Shown here: in pieces, positions 18,076-27,083 of the stretch
Position numbering within the stretch: position 1 is the stretch's first letter
Layout of the letters: each line of letters starts with the position of its first letter
DNA from: Flavitalea plasmicola
GTDB lineage: Bacteria > Bacteroidota > Bacteroidia > Chitinophagales > Chitinophagaceae
Direction: 5' to 3'
DNA length: 64,000 bases
Assembly: GCF_030546645.1 (NCBI RefSeq)
Contig: NZ_JAUOTO010000001.1
Coordinates: 620,001 to 684,000 of the forward strand
Position numbers and translations under genes: made by a program
Notes under the pieces: model-generated
The model's database searches: none
What the model was told of the DNA's origin: nothing
Seen by the model: the letters and a program-made list of their open reading frames with translations, nothing else

Positions 18076-18957
18076 ATGGCAGGACAACTTAAAGAGGTAC
18101 GTAACAGGATAAAATCCATCCAGAACTCCCAGCAGATCACCAAAGCGATGAAAATGGTCAGTGCGGCCAAGCTCCGCCGCGCCCAGGACGCCATTATCCA
18201 GATGCGCCCCTATGCTCAAAAGCTCCAGGAGCTGCTCAGCAACATCGTCAGCAGCAGTGAAGGGGATCTGGGTTCCAGCCTCGCCGTAGAACGTCCCGTG
18301 GAAAAGGTCCTGCTGATCGTCATCACCAGCGACCGCGGACTGGCAGGCGCCTACAATGCCAACCTGATCAAGCTGGCAAAAGCCACCATTCGTGAAAAAT
18401 ACCCCACCCAATCGGCGAAAGGTAATGTCACCATCTGGAGCATCGGCAAGAAAGGGTACGAACATTTCGCGAAAAATAACTTTAAGGTTTCAGACACCTA
18501 TAAGGATATATTCCTCCATCTGAGCTTCGAAGGGGTGCAAGCAGCTGCCCAGGCAGCCGTCAAAGCCTTCGAAAACAGGGAGTTTGATGCCGTAGAGATC
18601 GTCTATAGCCAATTCAGGAACGCCGCCACCCAGACCTTCGTGGTGGAAAAATTCCTCCCCATCCCCAAAGTGGAAAAGAAGGCCGGCGCCGCCAATAACG
18701 ACTTTATCTTCGAACCCGGCAAGGAAGAGCTCATCGCAGAGCTGATGCCCAAGATCCTGAACACACAGCTCTTCAAGGCCGTTCTCGATGCCAACGCATC
18801 CGAACATGGCGCCCGCATGACCGCCATGGACAAGGCCAGCGACAACGCCAACGAGCTGCTGAAAGCATTGCGCCTTTCTTACAACCGCGCTCGCCAGGCT
18901 GCTATCACCACCGAGCTGACCGAGATCGTCAGCGGTGCTGCCGCCCTTCAGGGGTAG
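18076..18957 (+). CDS. atpG: ATP synthase F1 gamma subunit
   Basis: A 293-residue central-stalk subunit. Start motif KEVRNRIKSIQNSQQITKAM and end motif ALRLSYNRARQAAITTELTE are the conserved coiled-coil ends that rotate inside the alpha3beta3 head. Middle motif ITSDRGLAGAYNANLIK is also typical. Length and start fit the family. No other ATP synthase gene is adjacent: upstream is the divergent surE and downstream are scpB and lysA. The gamma gene is therefore separated from the rest of the atp cluster, which must lie elsewhere. Confidence 0.97.
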   Translation: MAGQLKEVRNRIKSIQNSQQITKAMKMVSAAKLRRAQDAIIQMRPYAQKLQELLSNIVSSSEGDLGSSLAVERPVEKVLLIVITSDRGLAGAYNANLIKLAKATIREKYPTQSAKGNVTIWSIGKKGYEHFAKNNFKVSDTYKDIFLHLSFEGVQAAAQAAVKAFENREFDAVEIVYSQFRNAATQTFVVEKFLPIPKVEKKAGAANNDFIFEPGKEELIAELMPKILNTQLFKAVLDANASEHGARMTAMDKASDNANELLKALRLSYNRARQAAITTELTEIVSGAAALQG

Positions 18958-18964
18958 CAGTATT

Positions 18965-19063
18965 TAGCTACAAGCTACAAGCTGATAGCTACAAGCTCTT
19001 AAATAGATTCGTTTAACCTAAAAAAGCTCAGGCTTGCAGCTTGAAGCTTGCAGCTTGCAGCTC
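18965..19063. repeat. Heptanucleotide repeat hairpin between atpG and scpB
   Basis: Two opposed arrays of a 7-bp unit: AGCTACA-type units at ~18965-18996 and GCTTGCA-type units at ~19031-19062. Because the first unit is close to the reverse complement of the second, the two arrays could pair as a long imperfect hairpin. The same unit recurs near 55275-55392 and at 61239-61301. It reads across all three frames with a 21-bp repeat, giving LQAAS-like peptide if translated. Confidence 0.8.
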
Positions 19064-19070
19064 AAAAGTT

Positions 19071-19997
19071 ATGGAAATCGGAAACATCATCCCGCATATC
19101 GAAGCGCTGATCTTTGCCAGCGACAAGCCGCTTACCTCCATGGAGATCACCGAGCTGATCAACAATGCCTTTGGCTTTATGGAGGAAAAGCTGACGCTGG
19201 AGCAGATCCAGACTTCCATCGATGGCATCCGGGAAAAATATGCATCCGAATTCTATCCCTTCGAAGTGAGAGAAAGCGGCGGCGGCTGGCAGTTCCTAAC
19301 CAAAAAGGACTTTCACAAGACGGTGGCCCAGCTCAACGGAGAGAAGTTCCTCAAGCGGCTGTCTTCGGCAGCCCTGGAAACCCTGGCCATTGTCGCCTAC
19401 AAACAACCCATTACCAAAGGGGAGATAGAAGCCATCCGCGGCGTCAGCAGCGACTACTCCATCCAGAAGCTGCTGGAAAAAGAACTGATCATCATTTCGG
19501 GTCGCAATGAAGATATGCCGGGCAAACCCCTGGTCTATTCCACTTCCAAGACCTTTATGGATTATTTCGGGATCAATTCCGCGGCCGACCTGCCCAAGTT
19601 GAAAGAAGTTTTCGCAGAAACCCTGGTAGAACCTACCCTGATCAACCATACGCCCAAGGAGCTGTTGCCCATGGAAGAAGCCGCGTCCGAAGAACTTACG
19701 GAAGACGAGAAGGCGCAGCTGATCGTCACGGAGAATGGCGAGCTGCTGATACATGAAGAAATTATCGAAGAAGTCACGGTCACGGATGAGACCCCTGACC
19801 ATGCTGAGCCTGACGAACCCTCCGACATCGAACCCTCCGACATCGAACCCGAAGACACTGAATCCGAGGACACTCAATCTGAAGACTCCGGATCCCAAGG
19901 CACGGAACCCGAAGACGGCTATGACGACAGCGACGACTCCGATACCCCGGAAGATCAGGACGAAGACCATCCCGACGACGATCCCAAGAAGAAATAA
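19071..19997 (+). CDS. scpB: Segregation and condensation protein B
   Basis: ScpB forms the SMC-ScpA-ScpB condensin that organises and segregates chromosomes. Residues ~1-185 form the two winged-helix domains (IIPHIEALIFASDKPLTSME, LSSAALETLAIVAYKQPITK, EIEAIRGVSSDYSIQKLLEK, GRNEDMPGKPLVYSTSKTF). The remaining ~120 residues are very acidic and repetitive (EPSDIEPSDIEPEDTESEDT), ending in DDDPKKK, and are probably disordered. ATG at 19071 (MEIGNIIPHIEA) is chosen because the upstream in-frame TTG start would be encoded by the heptanucleotide repeat. lysA follows 21 bp downstream. Confidence 0.95.
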   Translation: MEIGNIIPHIEALIFASDKPLTSMEITELINNAFGFMEEKLTLEQIQTSIDGIREKYASEFYPFEVRESGGGWQFLTKKDFHKTVAQLNGEKFLKRLSSAALETLAIVAYKQPITKGEIEAIRGVSSDYSIQKLLEKELIIISGRNEDMPGKPLVYSTSKTFMDYFGINSAADLPKLKEVFAETLVEPTLINHTPKELLPMEEAASEELTEDEKAQLIVTENGELLIHEEIIEEVTVTDETPDHAEPDEPSDIEPSDIEPEDTESEDTQSEDSGSQGTEPEDGYDDSDDSDTPEDQDEDHPDDDPKKK

Positions 19998-20018
19998 ACA
20001 CCCTCATCAGACCTGTAC

Positions 20019-21230
20019 ATGTCAGAACATTTATCACCGGAATACCTCGTTAGCCTCGGACAGCAATTCGGCACTCCCTTATACGTCTACCACGCAGAGA
20101 AGATCAAAGAGCAATACAACAAGCTGACCACCGCTTTCAGCCGCAGCAGGCCCAGGTTCTTTTACGCCTGCAAAGCCCTCACCAATATCAACATCCTCAA
20201 ATATATCTGCAGCCTCGGCGCCAATGTCGACTGCAGTTCCATCAATGAAGTAAAACTGGCCATCCAGGCCGGCTTTTCCCCGGGTAACATCCTCTACACC
20301 TCCAATGGCATCGCCTTCGAAGAGATCATCGAAGCGCAAAGCCTGGGTGTGATCATCAACATAGACAGCCTGTCCAACCTGGAGAAATTCGGCCGGCATT
20401 ATGGGCATAGCTATCCGGTGGGTATCCGCCTTCGCCCCAATATCATGGCAGGCGGAAATTTGAAGATCTCCACCGGTCATGACAAGAGCAAGTTCGGCAT
20501 CCCTGTCGACCAGATCGATAAAGTCCTGAACATCGTACAACAATACAATCTTCACATCGCCGATCTCCATATCCACACGGGCAGCGAGATCAAGGACGTG
20601 GACGTATTTGTAAAAGGCATAGAGATACTGTTCGACATCATACCGAAGTTCAGCGAGCTGCAGTTCATCGATCTGGGCGGAGGCTTTAAAGTACCTTACA
20701 AAGACGGTGACGTAGAGACGGATATGCAGCTGCTGGCCGCCAAAGTGGAAGAAGCGTTCGCCAGCCATCCTAACCCCGGCGGCCGTCCCCTGGAAGTCTG
20801 GTTCGAGCCGGGCAAGTTCATGGTCAGCGAATGCGGCTATTTCATTACCAAAGTCAATGTAATGAAGGAGACGAACGCCGCCACCTTCGTCAGCGTGGAC
20901 AGCGGCTTCAACCATCTCATCCGCCCCATGTTCTATGACGCCTACCACAGGATAGAGAACATCAGCAACCCCAACGGCACGCCTAAAAGATATTCGGTGG
21001 TCGGAAATATCTGCGAGACCGATACCTTCGCCTGGGACCGCACCATCAACGAAGTGCACGAAGGCGATTACCTCGTCTTCCATAACGCCGGCGCCTATGG
21101 GTTCGAAATGTCCTCCAACTTCAACTCCCGCTACAAGCCCGCTGAAGTGATGGTGAAAGAAGGGGAGGCCCATCTCATCCGTCGAAGGGATACTTTTGAC
21201 GACCTCCTGCGCAACCAGATCATCCTTTAA
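20019..21230 (+). CDS. lysA: Diaminopimelate decarboxylase
   Basis: A 403-residue PLP enzyme making L-lysine from meso-diaminopimelate, the last step of lysine synthesis. The PLP lysine is in RFFYACKALTNINILK (about residue 51). Further motifs are DLHIHTGSEIKD, the glycine loop IDLGGGFKVPY, EPGKFMVSECGYF, and the late active-site motifs VGNICETDTFAWDR and HNAGAYGFEMSSNFNSR. It is slightly shorter than the ~420 typical length. It is cotranscribed with scpB, with which it has no functional tie. The convergent VOC gene overlaps its stop codon by four bases. Confidence 0.95.
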   Translation: MSEHLSPEYLVSLGQQFGTPLYVYHAEKIKEQYNKLTTAFSRSRPRFFYACKALTNINILKYICSLGANVDCSSINEVKLAIQAGFSPGNILYTSNGIAFEEIIEAQSLGVIINIDSLSNLEKFGRHYGHSYPVGIRLRPNIMAGGNLKISTGHDKSKFGIPVDQIDKVLNIVQQYNLHIADLHIHTGSEIKDVDVFVKGIEILFDIIPKFSELQFIDLGGGFKVPYKDGDVETDMQLLAAKVEEAFASHPNPGGRPLEVWFEPGKFMVSECGYFITKVNVMKETNAATFVSVDSGFNHLIRPMFYDAYHRIENISNPNGTPKRYSVVGNICETDTFAWDRTINEVHEGDYLVFHNAGAYGFEMSSNFNSRYKPAEVMVKEGEAHLIRRRDTFDDLLRNQIIL

Positions 21231-21655
21231 CGCTGGTGTCCCTTGTCAAAGTTTACCATCCAGTGAATACCGAATTTATCGGTGAACATGCCGAAATAGG
21301 CGCCCCAGAAAGTATCGCCCAACGGCATAGTTACCTGTCCGCCCGCTGAAAGCCCATTGAACAGCTTGTCGGCTTCCTCTTTGCTGTTGGGGTGAATGGC
21401 AATAGACACGTTATTCCCTACATTTACAGGACCCATGGCATCGGGCGTATCGCTGCCTAACAGGATCGTCTTCTCGCCAATGGGCAGGGAAACGTGCATG
21501 ACCTTTTTCTTCTCGCTTGCTGCGCCCTGGTATTCGGCCGGAGAGTCGCCAAAACGCATCAATGTATGGAACTCGCCTCCGAATACGGACTTATAAAAAT
21601 TGAAGGCTTCTTCACAGTTGTCCGCAAAAGTGAGATAAGTGCTTATTTCAGCCAT
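21227..21655 (-). CDS. VOC (glyoxalase/PhnB-like) family protein
   Basis: A 142-residue vicinal-oxygen-chelate protein of the PhnB-like branch. The start is AEISTYLTFADNCEEAFNFYKSVFGGEFH, given here as TYLTFADNCEEAFNFYKSVF; then MHVSLPIGEKTILLGSD, and the closing WGAYFGMFTDKFGIHWMVNF, which is characteristic of the family. I used ATG at 21655 (MAEISTYL); the upstream in-frame extension to 21715 has no domain content. Such proteins act as dimers with a metal or small-ligand pocket, but the substrate cannot be predicted. Confidence 0.9.
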   Translation of the reverse strand: MAEISTYLTFADNCEEAFNFYKSVFGGEFHTLMRFGDSPAEYQGAASEKKKVMHVSLPIGEKTILLGSDTPDAMGPVNVGNNVSIAIHPNSKEEADKLFNGLSAGGQVTMPLGDTFWGAYFGMFTDKFGIHWMVNFDKGHQR

Positions 21656-21804
21656 GGCGTAGTTTTTAAAATGATAGAATGGTCCAAATCTACTACACCC
21701 ATGCCTGAAGGACACGGGGTGTTCTCGACAACCTCAGGGGGCGATCGTGACTTTGTGCAATACATCGAAATTTCATTACATTTAAGCAATCAAATTGTAT
21801 CCAT

Positions 21805-23442
21805 ATGCCAATCAGGATGGTAGACGACCCCCAGGACCCGGATCAGGATAGCGGTGATGACGGCGGAGGTAGTGGAGGGGGCGGCGGCTTCCCCGGCGGA
21901 GGGGGCGGTGGCGGTGGAATATTTGGGATCCTTTTTCTCTTACTGGGCCTGTTCCGGGGCCGCGGTCTTATCCTCCTGGTCATCATTCTGGGAGGGGGGT
22001 ATTTCCTGCTAAGCCGTGGGGGCTGCAATGGCGGGAGCGGCGGCGGCATCCTGCACGATGTGGCGCAACAGCTGTCCACCGGCGGCTATCTCGATCCCCG
22101 GCAATTCGAAAGGGCCAATATCTACGAATCCCTCTCAGACGACTCGACAAAAAACCCGCTGCCGGAACATGCCGATCTACAGCAATTTGCGCCCGGAGTA
22201 GGGGACCAGGGACACCAGGGCAGCTGTGTGGCCTGGAGCAGCGCTTATGGCGCCCGCACCATCGCCGAGGCGGCCCGCACAGGGCAGGACCCCAACAGCC
22301 TCCGCTATAGTCCGGCATTTCTCTACAACCAGATAGGATTGGAAGGCTGCGAAGGCTCCTATATCATCCGGGCCATGGAGTATATGACGAACAATGGAGC
22401 CGTAGCATACGATCAGTTTCCCTACACCGATAAGGATTGCACCCGTCAGCCTGATGACCGCCTGCTGGAAGAGGCGCGGCAGCACCGCATGCGCGGCTTC
22501 AATCGCCTTACACCCGGTGACAGGAACAATGTGGTCGATCTGCGGGCCATCAAAGAGAACCTGAACCAGGGCGCGCCCGTCGTCATCGGCATGATGGTCG
22601 GCGGCACTTATATGCAGGATATGATGGGGAAGGACCTTTGGGAACCCACCGATGAAGACCTCAGCATGATGGGCTTTGGCGGTCATGCGCAGTGCGTGGT
22701 GGGTTACGACGACACAAAATATGGCGGCGCCTTCCATATCATGAACAGCTGGGGCCCCTCCTGGGGCAGGAACGGCTTTGCCTGGGTGCGTTATCGTGAC
22801 TTCCGCCGGTTTGTACGCGAAGCCTATGGGCTGGAGCCGATGGACAAGGTGGGCGCCGCCGCAAACACCCCCTTTGCCTGCGAGATCGGTCTCGTACAGG
22901 TGACTTACCAGGGAAAGAAAACGGTCCCCGGAGATTATATACCCCTGCAGACGAGGGATGGCAATATCTTCGAGACCGTCGCGCCCGTAAAGAAAGGAAC
23001 GCGCTTCAAGATGGAAGTGCACAATTCCACCGAATGTTATGTCTATGTTTTCGGGAAAGAGACAGACGGCACCAGCTATACCCTGTTTCCCTATCCCCGT
23101 AACGATAATCCTGCTAAAACAAAATATTCGCCCTTCTGTGGCATCACAGGGTACAGGCTTTTTCCAAAAGACAAGAGCATGATGCCCGATAGCATCGGCA
23201 CCCGCGATGAGATGGCTGTTGTCGTGAGCCGGCGCCCCCTGGACTGGTATCAGTTGAATAAAAAGATCAGCGCCAACCCCAACCAGGACTATGGCGCCCG
23301 GGTAAACGCGGCCCTCGGCGGCAAAGTGCTCCGGGATATCAGGTTCCTGAGCTCTGCCAAGGGTAATATGCAGTTCTCCGTGAAAGGAGGAATAGATACA
23401 GCCGCGGTGGTTGCCACGGTGGTGGAGATCAGTAAACAATAA
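21805..23442 (+). CDS. Papain-like (C1) cysteine peptidase with glycine-rich membrane-anchored N-terminus
   Basis: 545 residues. Residues ~20-45 are almost pure glycine, followed by two adjacent hydrophobic segments (IFGILFLLLGLF and LILLVIILGGGYFLL) that probably anchor it in the membrane. The catalytic domain has Cys about residue 141 in GHQGSCVAWSSAYG, His about 294 in GGHAQCVVGYDD and Asn about 314 in IMNSWGPSWGRNGFAW, so the C1 triad is complete. A ~190-residue C-terminal part contains a DUF4384-like beta region (KKGTRFKMEVHNSTECYVYV). It is probably exported and active in the envelope. The target is unknown. Confidence 0.88.
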   Translation: MPIRMVDDPQDPDQDSGDDGGGSGGGGGFPGGGGGGGGIFGILFLLLGLFRGRGLILLVIILGGGYFLLSRGGCNGGSGGGILHDVAQQLSTGGYLDPRQFERANIYESLSDDSTKNPLPEHADLQQFAPGVGDQGHQGSCVAWSSAYGARTIAEAARTGQDPNSLRYSPAFLYNQIGLEGCEGSYIIRAMEYMTNNGAVAYDQFPYTDKDCTRQPDDRLLEEARQHRMRGFNRLTPGDRNNVVDLRAIKENLNQGAPVVIGMMVGGTYMQDMMGKDLWEPTDEDLSMMGFGGHAQCVVGYDDTKYGGAFHIMNSWGPSWGRNGFAWVRYRDFRRFVREAYGLEPMDKVGAAANTPFACEIGLVQVTYQGKKTVPGDYIPLQTRDGNIFETVAPVKKGTRFKMEVHNSTECYVYVFGKETDGTSYTLFPYPRNDNPAKTKYSPFCGITGYRLFPKDKSMMPDSIGTRDEMAVVVSRRPLDWYQLNKKISANPNQDYGARVNAALGGKVLRDIRFLSSAKGNMQFSVKGGIDTAAVVATVVEISKQ

Positions 23443-23446
23443 TTAT

Positions 23447-23929
23447 ATGGAGCAGCAATCCTTTTTCCGGGTGGTGAACCATCCTGTAAAATTCAAGGCC
23501 TTCCTCCTTTCCCGGCTACCCAGCGCTTTTTTTGCAGGCCTCCGCATCCGGAATGCCGACCCTGACCGCTGCGCCGTCACCGTTCCCTATAAATGGTTCA
23601 CGAAAAACCCTTTTCGTTCCACCTATTTCGCCTGCCTGAGCATGGCGGCGGAAATGAGCACCGGTGTGCTGGCAATGGCCCATATCCAGGGCAGAAAGCC
23701 ATCCCTGTCCATGCTTGTCGTGGCAACGGAGGCCGCCTACTTCAAGAAAGCCGCAGGCCGCACGCTCTTTGTATGCAACGACGGATCGATGATACGAAAG
23801 GCGATCGAACAAGCGGTTGTCACCGGCGAAGCCGTCACCGTCCGGGCATGCTCCATAGGCTCTAACGAAGCCGGGGAAGTGATTGCCGAATTCTTTATCA
23901 CCTGGTCATTTAAAACGAGAGGAACCTGA
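23447..23929 (+). CDS. DUF4442 hot-dog-fold protein (thioesterase-like)
   Basis: 160 residues, with FRVVNHPVKFKAFLLSRLPS and the substrate-side region KNPFRSTYFACLSMAAEMST, which are typical of the DUF4442 branch of the PaaI/YiiD hot-dog superfamily. Members are presumed acyl-CoA-binding or thioesterase proteins, and none of the catalytic assignments can be verified here. I chose ATG at 23447 (MEQQSFFRVV), four bases after the peptidase stop, over an upstream start inside the peptidase gene. It is cotranscribed with the peptidase. Confidence 0.85.
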   Translation: MEQQSFFRVVNHPVKFKAFLLSRLPSAFFAGLRIRNADPDRCAVTVPYKWFTKNPFRSTYFACLSMAAEMSTGVLAMAHIQGRKPSLSMLVVATEAAYFKKAAGRTLFVCNDGSMIRKAIEQAVVTGEAVTVRACSIGSNEAGEVIAEFFITWSFKTRGT

Positions 23930-24230
23930 AGGAACACTTAGATTGATAAATAAAAACACCTACACTTCCGCGAGTAAACTCTTGAACGATTAGCACGACA
24001 ATTCCGTAAAGCTCCTGAACCAGGCCGGATGAACCTCAGGACCTCCCTGGCCTCTCTGTCACATCCATCAATAAATGTGCACATTACATATAATTGATTA
24101 TAGAGAATATTCATGGCCGTAGGACGCTTACTCGCCAGGGTTTTTTAGACTCCGCAACTGCCGGTGCCGGATAATCGCCAATTCGGTAACAGGCCGGCAC
24201 TACCAACTCCAGAAGAAATGTGATAGTTTT
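23930..24230. other. Spacer before the Ig-like T9SS protein
   Basis: No gene. It holds the presumed promoter of the next gene. The text ATTATAGAGAATATTCATGG near 24096-24115 resembles AT-rich blocks found upstream of the minus-strand adhesin genes (for example around 34022 and 31684), but the match is loose. Confidence 0.4.
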
Positions 24231-27044
24231 ATGCGTTGTAATCCCATAACCCATGTAAAACTTATACCCGTTCGTATGAAAAACCCCATGATATCCCCCA
24301 AGATGGCATCCTATGGTAGTTCGCTCAGAGGAGTGATCTTATGCTGCTGGATGCTTGCCGGTCTTACATTTCCCTATCACACGGCATTGGCTGCCGACCA
24401 TCCCATGACAGTGAGCATTGGCTCACATCCCTCGAATAAAAAGGTTTGTATCGGGGGTACGGCCACATTCTCCGTGACAGCTACAGGATCCGGTACACTT
24501 ATTTACCAGTGGCAGCTCAGCACCAATGGAGGGTCAACCTGGTCTACCCTGACCAATGGCAGCACGTACAGCGGCGTCGCTACCGCTACATTGACCGTTA
24601 CAGGGGCCACCGCTTCCTTCAATAATTATTACTACCGCTGCGGGGTAACTGACAATACCGCTATCACAGTCAACTCCAACCCGGGCGTCCTGACAGTCGG
24701 CCCCCTCGGCCAGCTTTTGAATGCCAGCTCGTCAATTTGCTCCGCCGGATCAGGAGGTCTTACCTCAGCCGATATCAATGCAGGGTATACCTATCAATGG
24801 CAGGTGAGCGCTGACAACGGCGGCTCATGGAACAACATCGCAGACAACACTACTTACACGGGATCTGCCACAGCCGCCTTGAATATCGGAGGCGACCCTT
24901 CGCTGAACGGCTACCTGTATCGCACCATCGTCACCGATGGAACTTCAGGATGCTCCGTCACCAGCGTCGGCGTGGATACCTTACATATTGTAAATAATCC
25001 TTCCGTTTTACAGCCTACGCCCACTTCGGCATTCATCTGTCCCGGCGCCAACGCTACCATTGCGATTACAGATAGCACCGGCGTCAGCTATCAATGGCGG
25101 GCAAGCACCGATGGTGGCAGCACCTGGAGCAACATATCCGACAATAGCCTGTATACCGGGACTTCCACTTATTCCCTTAATATCAACGCTCCTTCGACGA
25201 CTGCAAGCTACGATGTGGTAAGGTCTGTTACGGGATACTCGCTCACTTGTTCCACGCCTTCCTTAGCGGTGGCGCTGACTTTCAAAACGCTGCCGAACAT
25301 AGTTACCTCTCCTGTCAATAGTACCGTCTGCGCGAATTCCAATGCCTCCTTCCGTGTATCGGCCACCGGGAGCACCCTCGCTTATCAGTGGCAGTCGGAC
25401 AACGGCACCGGCGGCGCCACCTGGACTAATATTACACCCGGCGGAACATCAGTAACCCTTAGCCGCGCCTCCGTTACTACCTTAATGGAAGGCTATAAAT
25501 ACCGCGTGATCGTGACTGGCTGCGGATCACCCCTTACCTCCGGGGCTGCGATCCTGCATGTCAACAGCTCCGGCACCTGGCTGGGTACCACCGATACGGC
25601 CTGGGAACACAGCGGCAACTGGTGCGGAGGCGTACCGACCTCGGTTACGGATGTACTCGTGCCCGCTACGGCCCCCAGGATGCCATTGATCAGCGCTGGC
25701 ACCGTGACAGCTTATGCACATAGCCTCACCATTCAGAAGTTTGCTACGCTCAGCATCAGCGGAGGTACTACTTCTATGACCGCTCCGTTCAACATAGCCG
25801 GAACAGTAATATATATGGCCAATGGCAACCAGAATATCCTGCCGGCGGATCATGGCTCGCTGCAGATCGATAACGCCGGTAACAAACTCATGCAGAGTAA
25901 TGTTGCTATCACCGATACACTTACGCTGAAGGGCAGCGCCATGCTTGTCACAGGTAGCAATACCTTGTCAATGAAAGCAGGCAGCTATCCTATCAGGGGA
26001 GCCTCCTTCTCCGGATCGCAGACAAGTTGGGTCGTCACCGGGAATGGCGGCAGCGGTGCCGGTAACACCGGCACAGGAGGCCTTCAGATCGCACAGATAG
26101 CTTCTTCCAGCGGCGCCGTGCTCTTCCCCGTAGGACCGACCCCTGCCTCTTATAACCCGCTGCAATTGACCAATGGCGGAGCGACCAATGATTTCACGGT
26201 GGCCGCCAACGACCAGTATATTCCAGGCGCGCCTGCTGGGGCCGTCATCGATCGCACCTGGCTTGTTTCTGCCGCAAGTGCCGGCACCAGCAATATCTCC
26301 CTGGGTCTGCTCTGGAGATTGTCGGATGAACCCGGGACGTTCAACCGTGCCAATTCATCGATCGTACGTTCCAACGGGACGGCCATCGTGGAAGAGAGCA
26401 CTTCTGGTGCAGCAGCCGGCGGCAATCCCTATACGTTCTCTAAAGGCAGCTTTTCCACCCTTACGCAGTTCTCCGTCGCTACCAGCACGATGGTGGTCCT
26501 GGCTAATCCGCTCATGTCATTTTCCGGACAATGGATAGACAATACATCCTCCGGGTTGCAATGGAGCGCTGACCCCAATGTGCAGGTACGCTCGTATATT
26601 ATACAATGGTCGGCGGATGGCAACAGGTTTACAGACCTCGGTACAGTGGGCGGGGAGATCGGCAAGACCTCCTATAGCTTCCTCGACAGCCGCCCCGGTC
26701 AGCATAATTTCTACCGGCTGGAGCTCGTAGGTTCCAATGGCAATATCACTTTTAGCCGGGTGATAGAGCTGTCAGACGCCATATTGGTCAACCAGGCGGA
26801 CCTGGCCCCCTCGATTACAGGACAAGGCATCACCAGCCTGCGCCTGACTTTGGGTAAAGGGTCCGATATCGCCTACATGGTGACGGATATCTCGGGTCAT
26901 GTGATCCTGCGCAATGCAGTTCACCTGGTGAAAGGCTCACACTCTCTTCCCGTGGACATCAGCCGCATGCCCGGCGGTGTTTTCTTTGTACGTGTGACGG
27001 ACGGAAAGGGCTTCAATAAAGTACTGACGCTGGTGAAGAAATAA
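24231..27044 (+). CDS. Large secreted Ig-like repeat protein with T9SS sorting domain
   Basis: A 937-residue exported protein. The signal region runs to about ALAA (residue ~55 from this start); an internal ATG at 24276 gives a more usual signal peptide and is equally possible. Three to five Ig-like repeats follow, with the hallmark TYQWQVSADNGGSWNNIADN and closing NNYYYRCGVTDN-type strands. A beta-rich middle (~440-760) resembles the GEVED/'filamentous'-type region seen in Bacteroidota surface proteins. The end has a second beta domain and a type A T9SS sorting domain (LPVDISRMPGGVFFVRVTDG, then KVLTLVKK). Surface attachment or adhesion is likely. It is convergent with the adhesin array and shares a terminator with it. 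Confidence 0.82.
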   Translation: MRCNPITHVKLIPVRMKNPMISPKMASYGSSLRGVILCCWMLAGLTFPYHTALAADHPMTVSIGSHPSNKKVCIGGTATFSVTATGSGTLIYQWQLSTNGGSTWSTLTNGSTYSGVATATLTVTGATASFNNYYYRCGVTDNTAITVNSNPGVLTVGPLGQLLNASSSICSAGSGGLTSADINAGYTYQWQVSADNGGSWNNIADNTTYTGSATAALNIGGDPSLNGYLYRTIVTDGTSGCSVTSVGVDTLHIVNNPSVLQPTPTSAFICPGANATIAITDSTGVSYQWRASTDGGSTWSNISDNSLYTGTSTYSLNINAPSTTASYDVVRSVTGYSLTCSTPSLAVALTFKTLPNIVTSPVNSTVCANSNASFRVSATGSTLAYQWQSDNGTGGATWTNITPGGTSVTLSRASVTTLMEGYKYRVIVTGCGSPLTSGAAILHVNSSGTWLGTTDTAWEHSGNWCGGVPTSVTDVLVPATAPRMPLISAGTVTAYAHSLTIQKFATLSISGGTTSMTAPFNIAGTVIYMANGNQNILPADHGSLQIDNAGNKLMQSNVAITDTLTLKGSAMLVTGSNTLSMKAGSYPIRGASFSGSQTSWVVTGNGGSGAGNTGTGGLQIAQIASSSGAVLFPVGPTPASYNPLQLTNGGATNDFTVAANDQYIPGAPAGAVIDRTWLVSAASAGTSNISLGLLWRLSDEPGTFNRANSSIVRSNGTAIVEESTSGAAAGGNPYTFSKGSFSTLTQFSVATSTMVVLANPLMSFSGQWIDNTSSGLQWSADPNVQVRSYIIQWSADGNRFTDLGTVGGEIGKTSYSFLDSRPGQHNFYRLELVGSNGNITFSRVIELSDAILVNQADLAPSITGQGITSLRLTLGKGSDIAYMVTDISGHVILRNAVHLVKGSHSLPVDISRMPGGVFFVRVTDGKGFNKVLTLVKK

Positions 27045-27049
27045 CCCAA

Positions 27050-27079
27050 AAGAGGGCGTTCCAACCAGAACGCCCTCTT
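27050..27079. terminator. Bidirectional terminator between convergent surface-protein genes
   Basis: A perfect 11-bp stem AAGAGGGCGTT / AACGCCCTCTT with an 8-nt loop, lying between the stop of the plus-strand Ig protein and the end of the minus-strand fragment. Confidence 0.88.
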
Positions 27080-27083
27080 ACTA

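Noticed and set aside
19296-19970. 224-residue minus-strand frame within scpB
   Set aside because: Mirror of the acidic repeat codons of scpB; no domain or signal features.
22177-23439. 420-residue minus-strand frame opposite the papain-like peptidase
   Set aside because: High GC third positions in the real gene leave the opposite frame open; the peptidase has a complete catalytic triad.
24491-26500. Possible CRISPR-like regularity in Ig-repeat DNA
   Set aside because: The repeats are coding, diverged and spaced by domain length, with no short identical direct repeats or unique spacers.
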